A DNA stretch of 64,000 nt from Pseudanabaena sp. ABRG5-3 (GTDB lineage Bacteria; Cyanobacteriota; Cyanobacteriia; Pseudanabaenales; Pseudanabaenaceae): assembly GCF_003967015.1 (NCBI RefSeq), contig NZ_AP017560.1, positions 1,550,001-1,614,000 of the forward strand. The letters are read 5' to 3'. The notes under the pieces are model-generated. The model was not told where the DNA came from and made no database searches. It saw only the letters and a list, made by a program, of their open reading frames with translations. Shown in pieces: positions 9,201 to 17,377 of this stretch (the stretch's first letter is position 1; each line of letters begins with the position of its first letter). The translations under genes and the position numbers were made by a program.

Positions 9201-9334
9201 ATTAAACTAGTTCTAGCGGGCATCCTGACTTTGGGAGTAATATCGTTTTCTGAAGGAAAGCGATATTGCTGAGGTATCCTTTACAGTTGCGGTACAGCGT
9301 TGGACTTTCACCAAACTTTCCCCATGTTTAAAAA
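9201..9334 (-). promoter_or_regulatory. cobalamin (B12) riboswitch upstream of hupE
   Basis: Read on the minus strand, the leader has GGGGAAAG, then GGTGAAAGTCC, CCGCAACTGTAAAGG and a B12 box AAAGTCAGGATGCCCGC (9216-9232). These are the hallmark conserved blocks of the adenosylcobalamin riboswitch, in the right order. TTAAAC and GTTTAA at the two ends can form the P1 stem. The hupE start is 26 nt further downstream, so control of translation is possible. Ligand binding would be expected to switch off hupE and perhaps the downstream cob genes. Confidence 0.9.
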
Positions 9335-9475
9335 TAAGTAAATGTAAATAATCTACTTAATTTCACTTTTTAACGGCTGATCCCCGTTAAAACTAGAACA
9401 ACTTTCTGACTCTACAATAATTCGCATACTTTATGAGTAAATCTTCACAGATTTACAAAGTTGGAGAGTGGGGCA

Positions 9476-10081
9476 TTAGGCTTTTTGCTCAATCATTGAA
9501 CATAATATGCCAATTATTTTTGAGATTTCTTTAATGGAATAATCATCCAAATCAATATAGAGAGCATTACTCTCAAGTTTAAGGAACTTCCAGATATTTC
9601 CTGAAGTAACAACACCATAAATCTTTGCTAAGGTCGTTCCTTCTTGTTCATTAAATATCCGCGAAGCTATCATTTCGGCGGCGCATTGTCCCAAACCGCT
9701 CATGATGTTTTCATTTTTTGCTTCAACTACTGTGATTACAGGGGTATTTAAAAACAACTGTTCAGGAGATTGGCTAATTATAAAGTCACAAAATCCAGTT
9801 AAATCACGTTCTTTATCAATATTCAATTCAATCCCAGAGAAAAAACTAATTTCCTTGTTAAATATTTTTCTGATTTCAATTAATACGGGAGCAATAATTA
9901 ATTCAGAACGTGCTTTTTCAGTATTGACTGCGATCGCTAGGGAAACGTTATCTAATAGCGTCTGTTTTAAATGCTCACCAATTTCATGAGGAGAAATACT
10001 AGAAAATAGATCCGTCTTTTCTAGTATTTCAACGCCAAAATCTTTTTGGATTTTTTTGATTGTAAAATTACTGTATGGCAT
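9476..10081 (-). CDS. PD-(D/E)XK-like protein of unknown role
   Basis: A 201-aa soluble protein. I do not recognise a named gene. A nuclease-fold pattern is visible: Glu60, GFCD with Asp99, VVEAK with Glu120 and Lys122, and Gln132 on the following helix. That is the E-x-GxxD-ExK-Q layout of PD-(D/E)XK enzymes and of predicted type I restriction R-subunit-like domains. No helicase or partner gene is adjacent. It lies alone between the riboswitch leader and a palindromic element, inside the cobalamin block but pointing away from it functionally. The fold call is moderate; any DNA target is unknown. Confidence 0.65.
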   Translation of the reverse strand: MPYSNFTIKKIQKDFGVEILEKTDLFSSISPHEIGEHLKQTLLDNVSLAIAVNTEKARSELIIAPVLIEIRKIFNKEISFFSGIELNIDKERDLTGFCDFIISQSPEQLFLNTPVITVVEAKNENIMSGLGQCAAEMIASRIFNEQEGTTLAKIYGVVTSGNIWKFLKLESNALYIDLDDYSIKEISKIIGILCSMIEQKA

Positions 10082-10146
10082 TTCTATTCTGATAGCTCAT
10101 AATAAATAGATTAATTATTTCTCTATTTTAGTGCATAGGTTCATTA

Positions 10147-10243
10147 GATATAGCAATCCTAAATGGTTTGTGGAAACGTCACCCCGAAGGGGTGACGTTT
10201 CCACAAACCCAAAATTCTACAAATGATTTAGGACTGCTATATC
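10147..10243. mobile_element. 97-bp MITE-like palindromic element
   Basis: Outer 18-bp inverted repeats GATATAGCARTCCTAAAT (one mismatch) flank an inner perfect 21-bp stem with a GAA loop. No coding frame is present. The TATAGC ends recur in the element at 18982-19086. No clear target-site duplication was found. The rest of the 10082-10393 gap shows only AT-rich sequence and the cobL leader. Confidence 0.65.
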
Positions 10244-10393
10244 AGACTCTTGAGAGAACACTCTCTTGGCAATTTGTCCACAGATGTGAGTTGGAGAATC
10301 GAAAACCATGTGATTTGCAGCATGTTAGTGTATAAAAGATTACTTTTTTGCGCTCCTAAATTTCAGTATTCTCCTATCCAAAACAAGATATCA

Positions 10394-11614
10394 ATGAGTT
10401 TTCAAAAATGGCTACAAGTTATTGGTATCGGTGAGGATGGTTTAGAGGGAATAAGCCCAGCCGCCCGATCGCTAATTGATCATGCCGACATTTTAGTGGG
10501 TGGCGATCGCCATTTAGCGATGTTATCTGAATTGCCAGAAGATCAGCGATCGCGCATAGTTTGGGCATCCCCCCTTGAGTCAACCATTCAGCAAATTATA
10601 AATTTACGCGGTAAATCGGTATGCGTCCTAGCTAGTGGCGATCCGCTTTGGTTTGGGATTGGCACAACTTTATTAAAGAGAATTCCCATTGAAGAAGTTG
10701 CAATTATTCCTGCATCTTCTACTTTTAGCTTGATTTGTGCGCGATTAGGATGGTCATTAAATGAAGTGGAAACCTTGAGCCTATGCGGTCGTCCAGCTTC
10801 GCTTTTACAGTCTTATATCTATCCAAATGCTAAACTGCTAATTCTGAGTTCGGGAAAAGAAACGCCTCAAACTGTCGCAAAGATTTTGTGTGATCGCGAT
10901 TTCGGTAATAGCAAAATCACGGTCTTAGAACATCTCAACGGCACTAAAGAACGGATTATTTCTACGGTTGCTAATCAATATCAGAACTTTCCTGAATTTG
11001 CCGATCTTAATGCGATCGCAGTGGAATGCATTCCCAATCCTGAAGCAAAAATATTATCACGGATGGTCGGGCTTCCAGATAACGCTTTTCACCATGATGG
11101 ACAATTGACTAAGCGCGAAGTTAGAGCGATTACTTTATCGATCCTTGCGCCCAATGCTGGCGAATTACTTTGGGATGTGGGGGCTGGTTGCGGTTCCATT
11201 GGCATTGAATGGATGCGAAGTCATCCTCGGTGTCAAGCGATCGCCATCGAAAAATCCCGCACCCATTTCATCGCCGAAAATGCGATCGCCCTTGGTACTC
11301 CTAATCTCAAAATTATCGAAGGCAAAGCTCCTGAAGTTTTGCAAGGTTTGCCCACACCTGACGCGATTTTTATCGGTGGTGGTGCGACTGTTCCAGATTT
11401 ATTTGAGACTTGCTGGGAGAGCTTGCGATCGCAGGGGCGTTTAATCGCTAATGTTGTCACTCTTGAGGGAGAGCAGAAACTATTTCAATGGCAACAAAAA
11501 TATGGCGGTATGCTTACCCAAATCTCGATCAGTCGTGCCGAAGCGATCGGTTCTTTTCTAGGATGGAAACCGATGCGTCCTGTTACGCAATGGCAAGTAA
11601 TTAAACCATTTTAA
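10394..11614 (+). CDS. cobL: precorrin-6Y C5,15-methyltransferase (decarboxylating), CbiET fusion
   Basis: Bifunctional enzyme of the corrin pathway. The N-terminal CbiE half (about residues 1-200, beginning WLQVIGIGEDG) methylates C5. The C-terminal CbiT half, with a LLWDVGAGCGSIGIEW SAM motif, methylates C15 and decarboxylates. The ATG at 10394 is chosen because the CbiE fold starts directly after it; the frame is open upstream to 10250 but that part has no family similarity. It converges with cobK, sharing a hairpin terminator. Its 406 aa match CobL length. Confidence 0.92.
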   Translation: MSFQKWLQVIGIGEDGLEGISPAARSLIDHADILVGGDRHLAMLSELPEDQRSRIVWASPLESTIQQIINLRGKSVCVLASGDPLWFGIGTTLLKRIPIEEVAIIPASSTFSLICARLGWSLNEVETLSLCGRPASLLQSYIYPNAKLLILSSGKETPQTVAKILCDRDFGNSKITVLEHLNGTKERIISTVANQYQNFPEFADLNAIAVECIPNPEAKILSRMVGLPDNAFHHDGQLTKREVRAITLSILAPNAGELLWDVGAGCGSIGIEWMRSHPRCQAIAIEKSRTHFIAENAIALGTPNLKIIEGKAPEVLQGLPTPDAIFIGGGATVPDLFETCWESLRSQGRLIANVVTLEGEQKLFQWQQKYGGMLTQISISRAEAIGSFLGWKPMRPVTQWQVIKPF

Positions 11615-11641
11615 AAGTGTTGCGAAGCAACACTTTTAAAA
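11609..11641. terminator. bidirectional hairpin between cobL and cobK
   Basis: A perfect 15-bp inverted repeat (TTTTAAAAGTGTTGC and its complement) around GAA overlaps the ends of two convergent genes, with T-rich flanks on both strands. Confidence 0.8.
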
Positions 11642-12400
11642 TATTTCTTGTCGGGAATTTAACCAAGTGATCGCTTCTTCAATACTTGTCACTTTCTCTC
11701 CTTCAGGCATCGCAGGACGCTGTACCATCACGACGGGAATTCCTAATTCCCTTGTGGCAATAATTTTGGCATAGGTCGCAGCACCACCGCTATTTTTGCT
11801 TACAATCGCTTCAATCTGGTATTCGCGAAGTAGTTCCCGTTCCTGTTCTAAACTAAAAGGACCTCGATCTAGCAATACTTTGCTATTAGGAAGTTCGATA
11901 TCAGGTGGATCGATGGAACGCATCAAATACCAAGTATCTGGATAGGTCTGCGATCGCTGCAAAAATGGTTCTAACTGTTGTCTACCTGATGTAATAAATA
12001 CACGATTCACAGATGCAGGAATTGCTTGAGCAGCATCTTCTACAGTTTCTACTTCGATCCAATTATCGCCAGATATCTTTTCCCATTGTGGACGCACGAG
12101 CATGAGGTGAGGAATGTGGGCTAACTGAGCAGCGATCGCCCCATTCACCGTAATTTGTCCAGCGCAGGGGTGGGTAGCATCAATTAGATAATCAATAGCA
12201 TTCTCTCGCAAATAATTGGCTAATCCCTCCGCACCACCAAAGCCACCAATGCGAAATTGTCCAACTAGGGCTACTGGCTTTTTGGTGCGTCCTGCGAGGG
12301 AGCTAATGACTTCTAATGTAGGGATATCGACTAGTTTCGCAGCTAATTTAACCGCATCACCTGTACCACCTAAAATCAGGACTTTTTTAATATGTTTCAT
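11636..12400 (-). CDS. cobK: precorrin-6A reductase
   Basis: NAD(P)H-dependent reductase (CobK/CbiJ) that reduces precorrin-6A to 6B, the substrate of CobL. The 254-aa length fits. Family landmarks are LILGGTGDA near the N terminus, the conserved DATHPCA segment around residue 95, and SKNSGGAATYAKI with GIPVVMVQRP near the C terminus. It is convergent with cobL, so the two consecutive pathway steps are side by side but on opposite strands. Confidence 0.92.
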   Translation of the reverse strand: MKHIKKVLILGGTGDAVKLAAKLVDIPTLEVISSLAGRTKKPVALVGQFRIGGFGGAEGLANYLRENAIDYLIDATHPCAGQITVNGAIAAQLAHIPHLMLVRPQWEKISGDNWIEVETVEDAAQAIPASVNRVFITSGRQQLEPFLQRSQTYPDTWYLMRSIDPPDIELPNSKVLLDRGPFSLEQERELLREYQIEAIVSKNSGGAATYAKIIATRELGIPVVMVQRPAMPEGEKVTSIEEAITWLNSRQEIF

Positions 12401-12493
12401 TCCTCAAAAAGCTGTTCCGTATAATTGGAAAGCGTTACAAAGTGCCAATTCCTATCATAGATAACTTACAACAGTTTTCGATCAAAAGAACCA

Positions 12494-12544
12494 CCAGAAA
12501 ATTTGTAAAAGCATTGCTTCGCAATGCTTTTACAAATTTTCTGG
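12494..12544 (-). terminator. long hairpin after queC
   Basis: A perfect 24-bp inverted repeat with loop TTC lies 26 bp beyond the queC stop. The arms contain A-rich and T-rich segments. It is positioned to end the ribD-queE-queC run before cobK. Confidence 0.75.
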
Positions 12545-12569
12545 ATTCGTGTTTGAGAGCAAAGCGTTG

Positions 12570-13253
12570 TTATGTATTAGCTTCAAGGATTGCTTTATCA
12601 CGAATGCGGCAAGAGTCACAGACACCGCAGGGAGTCTCTCCACCCTGATAACATGACCATGTCAGATCAATTGGCACACCTAAACGCTTTGCCCGTCGCA
12701 CAATATCAGTTTTAGAATCCATAACTAAAGGCGCAATCAATTTTGGGGCATGTCCTTCTACACCCACTTTGGAGGAAAGAGCTGCTAGCTTCTGAAATGC
12801 TTCCAAATACTCAGGACGGCAATCGGGATAACCTGAATAGTCCACTGCATTAATGCCCAAATAGATTGCCTCAGCACCTTTTGACTCAGCTAGAGATAAG
12901 GAGATCGCAATAAATACCGTATTGCGTCCCGGTACATAGGTAATTGGAATCTCTCCTACTTGCACACCTTCAGTTGGGACATTAAGCGTATCATCGGTTA
13001 ATGCCGAGCCACCCCACTGTGCCAAATTCACATCGACAACCAAATGTTCAGTAATCTTTAGCGCTGCTGCAACCTGTCTTGCTGCCAACAACTCACGTTC
13101 ATGCCTTTGACCGTAACGAAAGGATAAGGCAATCACTTCATAGCCATCAGCGATTGCTTGAGCCGCCGTCGTTGACGAATCAAGACCGCCTGACAATAAA
13201 ACCACTGCTTTTTTAGTGCGTTTAGGATTTGGAGAACTTGTTGCTTCGGTCAT
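12570..13253 (-). CDS. queC: 7-cyano-7-deazaguanine synthase
   Basis: ATP-dependent enzyme converting 7-carboxy-7-deazaguanine to preQ0 for queuosine. The PP-loop SGGLDSS is at residues 21-27, and the C-terminal zinc site uses Cys201, Cys209, Cys212 and Cys215 (CxxxxxxxCxxCxxC). The ATG at 13253 is preferred over an upstream GTG at 13283, because GAGG lies 8 nt before it. It follows queE on the same strand with a 19-bp gap. Confidence 0.93.
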   Translation of the reverse strand: MTEATSSPNPKRTKKAVVLLSGGLDSSTTAAQAIADGYEVIALSFRYGQRHERELLAARQVAAALKITEHLVVDVNLAQWGGSALTDDTLNVPTEGVQVGEIPITYVPGRNTVFIAISLSLAESKGAEAIYLGINAVDYSGYPDCRPEYLEAFQKLAALSSKVGVEGHAPKLIAPLVMDSKTDIVRRAKRLGVPIDLTWSCYQGGETPCGVCDSCRIRDKAILEANT

Positions 13254-13272
13254 TTTAATTACCTCAATTACC

Positions 13273-13887
13273 TTACCGAACACCCAGTAGCTTATGAGTT
13301 TGGATACTCACTCGCCAGTCTGGATGACTTAAAACATACTGCAACACTAGATCTTTACTGCTAGAGGTTTCCCATTCAGACTGTAAATATTTCACCACAT
13401 TACGTGGGATTCTGGCTGCATTCTTTTCAGCCCAGTCTAAATCTGATTCATCCTTGACTACCACCTTGAGTTCGCTCACCCGTTCATAAATACTTGCATG
13501 AGGATGTTTGAACTGCTTCGGCGAAAAAGTTACCCAGTCAAAGTGACCACTGAATGGATGAGAACCTGATGTTTCTAAATGAACTTGTAAGCCTTTCGCT
13601 TTTAACTGTTGTGTTAACTCTGTTAAATCATGCATCAATGGTTCTCCACCTGTAATGATCACGATCGCAGGATCAGCATTTACGGTTTCTGCAACCAAAT
13701 CCGCGATCGCAATTTCAGGATGCCTTTTAACATTCCAAGAGACCTTAGTATCACACCAAGAACAACCCACATCACAACCTGCTAAGCGGATAAAAAAAGC
13801 ATTTGTCCCCATCCATGTACCTTCCCCTTGAACAGAATGAAAGGTTTCAACAATTGGTAAGTGAGTTAGATAATTGATTTTATTCAT
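13273..13887 (-). CDS. queE: 7-carboxy-7-deazaguanine synthase, radical SAM
   Basis: Radical SAM enzyme forming the deazapurine ring of the queuosine pathway. The cluster motif CDVGCSWC gives Cys38, Cys42 and Cys45 in the CxxxCxxC spacing. The N-terminal FHSVQGEG motif and VIITGGEPL are family signatures. At 204 aa it is normal length. It lies directly upstream of queC, giving the classic pair of consecutive steps. Confidence 0.93.
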   Translation of the reverse strand: MNKINYLTHLPIVETFHSVQGEGTWMGTNAFFIRLAGCDVGCSWCDTKVSWNVKRHPEIAIADLVAETVNADPAIVIITGGEPLMHDLTELTQQLKAKGLQVHLETSGSHPFSGHFDWVTFSPKQFKHPHASIYERVSELKVVVKDESDLDWAEKNAARIPRNVVKYLQSEWETSSSKDLVLQYVLSHPDWRVSIQTHKLLGVR

Positions 13888-13944
13888 AGATTATTATGTG
13901 GATTACACAATGATGCACCACAGGCATTCATTACAGGGCATTTA

Positions 13945-15060
13945 TTAATGTGTATAGCCAGTAATTAAAAAGTCTGTACCAATTTGCTGAAATTGCGGGT
14001 GCAGTAGATTAATTGCATCAGTCATTAAGTTCAACTCCAGATCATCGATGGGGCTAGGAGCTGTAAAGCCACCGATCAGTTTAGGAGCAATAAAAGCATA
14101 TATCTTCTGTACCATTTTGGCTTTAATTGCTGCCGCACCTAATCTACCGCCACATTCCCACAGAACCTGATTACAACCACGCTTAGCTAGTTCCTGCATG
14201 ACTATTAGCGGGGATATATCTTCTAGTTCTAGAATTTCCACATGGCGATCGCATAGCTTTTGTTGGAGTTGTGGATTCCGATGAGGCAATGTAATCACGA
14301 GGGTTTTTTCCGTATCCGTAATCTTCCATAAATTCGCTTCTTCAGGAAGATCAAAACTCTTGGTAACAACCACCCGTAAAGGACTATGCTCACTCAATCC
14401 ATGGGTCGTTAAGTGGGGATTATCTAACCTGACCGTGTTCCCACCTGTAATGATTGCGTCACAGCCAAGGCGCAAATCATGTACCACCTGCCGCGCTTCT
14501 TTCCCTGTAATCCAATAGCTATGTCCTGAAGTTGTCGCAATTTTGCCATCAAGGGTCATCGCATATTTAAAAATACCAAAGGGCAAGTTAGTCTTTACAC
14601 GATGAAAAAATGCCTCGTTGAGGTCTAAACATTGCTGTTCCAAAATACCTGTTGTCACATTAAGCCCCGCCGATCTTAAGCGATCGCAACCACTGCCTGA
14701 CACCCTAGGGTCAGCATCGATCGCACCAACCACCACATTACCAATTCCTGCCTGAATAATTCCCTCAGAGCAGGGGGGAGTCCGCCCATGATGATTGCAA
14801 GGTTCTAAGTTGACATACAAAGTCGCATCACTCAAATCGACTCCCGTTTGTTGGGCTGCTCGAATGGCAAATACTTCTGCATGGGGATCACCTGCCTTCG
14901 GATGAAAGCCCTCACCTAAGATTTCTCCATTTTTAACAATCACACTACCTACCATTGGATTTGGTGCTGTTTGACCTCTAGCTTGTTTCGCCAAATCAAT
15001 ACATCGCTGCATCCAATGTTCATGGGAAGCTAGGTTGACTTCATGATCTCTTGCTATCAT
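13945..15060 (-). CDS. ribD: bifunctional riboflavin deaminase/reductase
   Basis: Catalyses deamination and then reduction of the pyrimidine intermediate in riboflavin synthesis. The N-terminal zinc deaminase domain shows HAE at residues 60-62 and Cys88 and Cys97 in the PC-x8-C pattern. The C-terminal RibD reductase domain begins near residue 150 with FKYAMTLDGKIA. The 371-aa length is usual. It lies 57 bp upstream of queE and 24 bp downstream of the kinase gene on the same strand. I see no FMN riboswitch ahead of it. Confidence 0.93.
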   Translation of the reverse strand: MIARDHEVNLASHEHWMQRCIDLAKQARGQTAPNPMVGSVIVKNGEILGEGFHPKAGDPHAEVFAIRAAQQTGVDLSDATLYVNLEPCNHHGRTPPCSEGIIQAGIGNVVVGAIDADPRVSGSGCDRLRSAGLNVTTGILEQQCLDLNEAFFHRVKTNLPFGIFKYAMTLDGKIATTSGHSYWITGKEARQVVHDLRLGCDAIITGGNTVRLDNPHLTTHGLSEHSPLRVVVTKSFDLPEEANLWKITDTEKTLVITLPHRNPQLQQKLCDRHVEILELEDISPLIVMQELAKRGCNQVLWECGGRLGAAAIKAKMVQKIYAFIAPKLIGGFTAPSPIDDLELNLMTDAINLLHPQFQQIGTDFLITGYTH

Positions 15061-15084
15061 TTCTAAATTTTGATCCGTTTTAAC

Positions 15085-16233
15085 TCATGGAATGATTGGA
15101 AGTGTCTGTTTAGACTGGGTATTTGCTGAAGGCAACATAACCGTAAACTTAGTTCCCACATTGACTTCACTTTCCACTGCTATTTTGCCATTATGAGCAT
15201 CTACAGCTTGCTTAGCAATGTATAACCCCATTCCTAATCCCTTAACACTACCAACATTCTCAGCTCTTAAAAATGGCAAAAACAAACTATTTAAGTACTC
15301 ATCAGGTATACCAATACCATGATCGCGAATACTTAAAATCAACTGCTGGGAATCACAGTTTAAATCAACATCAACAGTACCACCTTCATAGGAATATTTA
15401 ATCGCATTAGAAACTAAGTTCATGACTATATGCCATAACAGTTTTTTATCAACTTTTAATCTTTGGCATTTTCCGTGACTCTGGTATTTAATATGGCATT
15501 TGCAGTTGCTATCTTCTGTCTGAAAGCTATCAACTAATTGCTGACAATAGGCTTTGACATCAACATTTTCAGGATGAAATGGAAATTTCCCAGACTCAGA
15601 ACAGGAGATAAGTTTAATCTCTTCTAGTAACCAGTTAATATCTTTAATTGCTGATTGAATGGAAGCAAGATTTTTTGCTCTACTTTCTTTATTTAGTTGC
15701 TCTTCAAAATTTTGTAATTTCCAAATTAACAACCTAATTACTGACATCGGTGTAGAAAATTCATGGGATGCCATAGCAAGTAGGCGATTTTTTAAAGTAT
15801 GAAGCTCCTTTTCTTTTGCTAAGGCTTCTTGGAGGATTTGTTCTTCATGATGCTTCTTTAAAGCAAGCATCATCGCCATATTCACTTCGGCATATCTGAG
15901 GGGTTTTGTAAGATATCCGTAGGGAGAAGTAGAAATTGCTTGTTGTAAAATTTCTGGATCGCTAAAGGCTGTCAAGTAAATTACAGGAATAGGTGCAATT
16001 TTATGGATTTCGCTAGCCGCAATAATCCCCGTATCCGTGCCTCTTAACTTAATATCCATCAAAATAATATCGGGTTGATGCCGATGAATAGAAGCGATCG
16101 CTTCGTCACTGCTATCAACTATTTCGAGAACCCTGTACCCCAAATCCGATAGAACATCCGAAAGTGCATTTGCGGTAACAAGTTCATCTTCCACAATTAA
16201 GACATTTGCTATCGTATTAGTCTGCACCGTCAT
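15085..16233 (-). CDS. response regulator fused to histidine kinase
   Basis: A cytosolic hybrid with a receiver domain first and a kinase core second. The phosphoacceptor is Asp60 in IILMDIK, with Lys110 in YLTKP. A helix linker leads to the HisKA box SHEFSTPM with His157, then HATPase motifs including IRDHGIGIP and GLGMGLY. No sensor or membrane segment is present, so input probably arrives by phosphotransfer from another kinase. The ATG at 16233 is chosen over a GTG at 16281 because it gives the usual short lead into the first receiver strand. Neither start has a good Shine-Dalgarno. The target is unknown. Confidence 0.85.
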   Translation of the reverse strand: MTVQTNTIANVLIVEDELVTANALSDVLSDLGYRVLEIVDSSDEAIASIHRHQPDIILMDIKLRGTDTGIIAASEIHKIAPIPVIYLTAFSDPEILQQAISTSPYGYLTKPLRYAEVNMAMMLALKKHHEEQILQEALAKEKELHTLKNRLLAMASHEFSTPMSVIRLLIWKLQNFEEQLNKESRAKNLASIQSAIKDINWLLEEIKLISCSESGKFPFHPENVDVKAYCQQLVDSFQTEDSNCKCHIKYQSHGKCQRLKVDKKLLWHIVMNLVSNAIKYSYEGGTVDVDLNCDSQQLILSIRDHGIGIPDEYLNSLFLPFLRAENVGSVKGLGMGLYIAKQAVDAHNGKIAVESEVNVGTKFTVMLPSANTQSKQTLPIIP

Positions 16234-16459
16234 GCTTTTTACTGCGCCTTGCTTGTAAGGGGGATAAACTGCGTCTAGCACTGTTTATATTTTAATTATA
16301 TGATTACTATATAAAATTCAGGGTAAAAATCTTTAGAATTAAGGCATTAAAACATGGCTCATCTTACATTCTAGATTACTACTAAACAGGGGCATTTTAC
16401 TTAAAAGTATTACTAAACAGTTTTTTTAATGAAAATGTAGTTTTTTGCATGAGGGTAGA

Positions 16460-16488
16460 TTGTTGTAGTTGCCTTAACACGATATAAT
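16460..16488 (+). promoter_or_regulatory. sigma70-type promoter of rpsF
   Basis: TTGTTG and TATAAT are separated by 17 bp, ending 67 bp before the rpsF start. This is the best -35/-10 match in the 280-bp gap. Confidence 0.65.
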
Positions 16489-16555
16489 AGTAAATCCTTG
16501 CTTCTAATATTTAAGTTAATAGAAGCCGATTACTTGACCGTAAGGAAATAACTAA

Positions 16556-16924
16556 ATGACTGTTAAGCGTTTGTACGAAACTATGTATATCTTGCGCCCT
16601 GATCTTCCCGATCAGGATGCTGATGCAGCGATCGCCAAATATCAAGACTTCTTAGTACAACAAGAAGCAGAAGAGATCACCATTCAACATCGTGGTAGAC
16701 GTAGACTAGCCTACGATATTAAGGGACATCGCGAAGGTATCTACATTCAAGTTAATTACTCAACAACCCCTAAAACCATTGAAACCCTAGAAAGAACATT
16801 CCGTCTCGGCGACGATGTAATTCGTTACCTAACCATTAAGCTTGATCCAGAAGCTGTTGAAGATGCTGGTGAAGTAGTTCCCGATGCTGAAGCTGCTGTA
16901 GAAGAAGTAGCTACTGCTGAATAA
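16556..16924 (+). CDS. rpsF: 30S ribosomal protein S6
   Basis: Small-subunit ribosomal protein that binds S18 on the platform. The N terminus reads [10 protein letters not shown], as in other S6 proteins, and [14 protein letters not shown] is the conserved central part. The 122 aa include an acidic, alanine-rich C-terminal tail (about residues 100-122) beyond the globular domain. AAGGAAATAACTAA before the ATG supplies the ribosome-binding site. It is monocistronic here, with its own promoter and terminator, not linked to rpsR. Confidence 0.95.
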   Translation: MTVKRLYETMYILRPDLPDQDADAAIAKYQDFLVQQEAEEITIQHRGRRRLAYDIKGHREGIYIQVNYSTTPKTIETLERTFRLGDDVIRYLTIKLDPEAVEDAGEVVPDAEAAVEEVATAE

Positions 16925-16937
16925 AAAATCCAATAAA

Positions 16938-16968
16938 TTTAGGGGTGACGCAGAGCGCCACCCCTAAA
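16938..16968 (+). terminator. first hairpin after rpsF
   Basis: TTTAGGGGTG pairs with CACCCCTAAA around an 11-nt loop, 13 bp past the rpsF stop. An A-run follows rather than a T-run. Confidence 0.5.
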
Positions 16969-17001
16969 AAAAGAGGGTGTGTAAATCACAGCCTCTTTTT
17001 T
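16966..17001. terminator. bidirectional terminator between rpsF and hlip
   Basis: An A7-GAGG/CCTC-T7 stem, continued by TGTG/CACA around TAAAT, lies between the convergent rpsF and Hlip genes. The A-run and T-run make it usable on both strands. Confidence 0.75.
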
Positions 17002-17008
17002 AATTTAA

Positions 17009-17161
17009 TTAAAGAATACCGAAAAAGTGCAATACGCCTTGACCGCTAATTAATTCGATCGCTAGTGCTGATACGAAGCCAATCATGGCTAAACGTCCAT
17101 TCCAGTTTTCAGCACCAGTATTAAACCCAAAACTCCATACATTACGGTTTTCGTCAGACAT
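17009..17161 (-). CDS. high-light-inducible protein (Hlip), 50 aa
   Basis: A one-helix chlorophyll-binding thylakoid protein. The 50 residues include [12 protein letters not shown] (18-29), the ExxNGRxAMxGF signature of the LHC/Hlip family, followed by the hydrophobic helix [12 protein letters not shown]. Such proteins protect photosystem assembly and chlorophyll intermediates under excess light. It is convergent with rpsF and shares its terminator. A GTTACATT motif 39-46 bp upstream resembles half of an HLR1 site, consistent with light-stress control. Which Hlip type (HliA/B/C/D) cannot be stated. Confidence 0.93.
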   Translation of the reverse strand: MSDENRNVWSFGFNTGAENWNGRLAMIGFVSALAIELISGQGVLHFFGIL

Positions 17162-17189
17162 ATCGATTTACCTTATGAGTTAATTGCTC

Positions 17190-17207
17190 TACATTACGAA
17201 ATGTAAC
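17190..17207 (-). promoter_or_regulatory. degenerate HLR1-like site upstream of hlip
   Basis: On the minus strand GTTACATT-TC-GTAATGTA has the 8-2-8 geometry of the RpaB HLR1 box. The first half is perfect; the second matches only 5 of 8. The same bases also form an inverted repeat, TACATT/AATGTA. Confidence 0.35.
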
Positions 17208-17377
17208 AGATTTATTAAGGCTTTGCAATCTTTCTTTACGTTTTCCACCTTTAGGAAGAAATTCTCAACCCATGTCAAAGCGGTAATTTTGATGATGATT
17301 TTGGTGGGATCGCGAATGAATTGGGTAGAATCCAAAAGACATTACAATCAATAATCCACGCAAGGACAGAATTAATT

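Noticed and set aside
9371-9388. AACGG...CCGTT palindrome upstream of the riboswitch as a terminator
   Set aside because: It has no T-run on either strand and a short stem; it may simply be leader structure.
10250-10393. N-terminal extension of cobL from an upstream start
   Set aside because: The 48 extra residues have no similarity to CbiE, partly abut the palindromic element and lack a ribosome-binding site.
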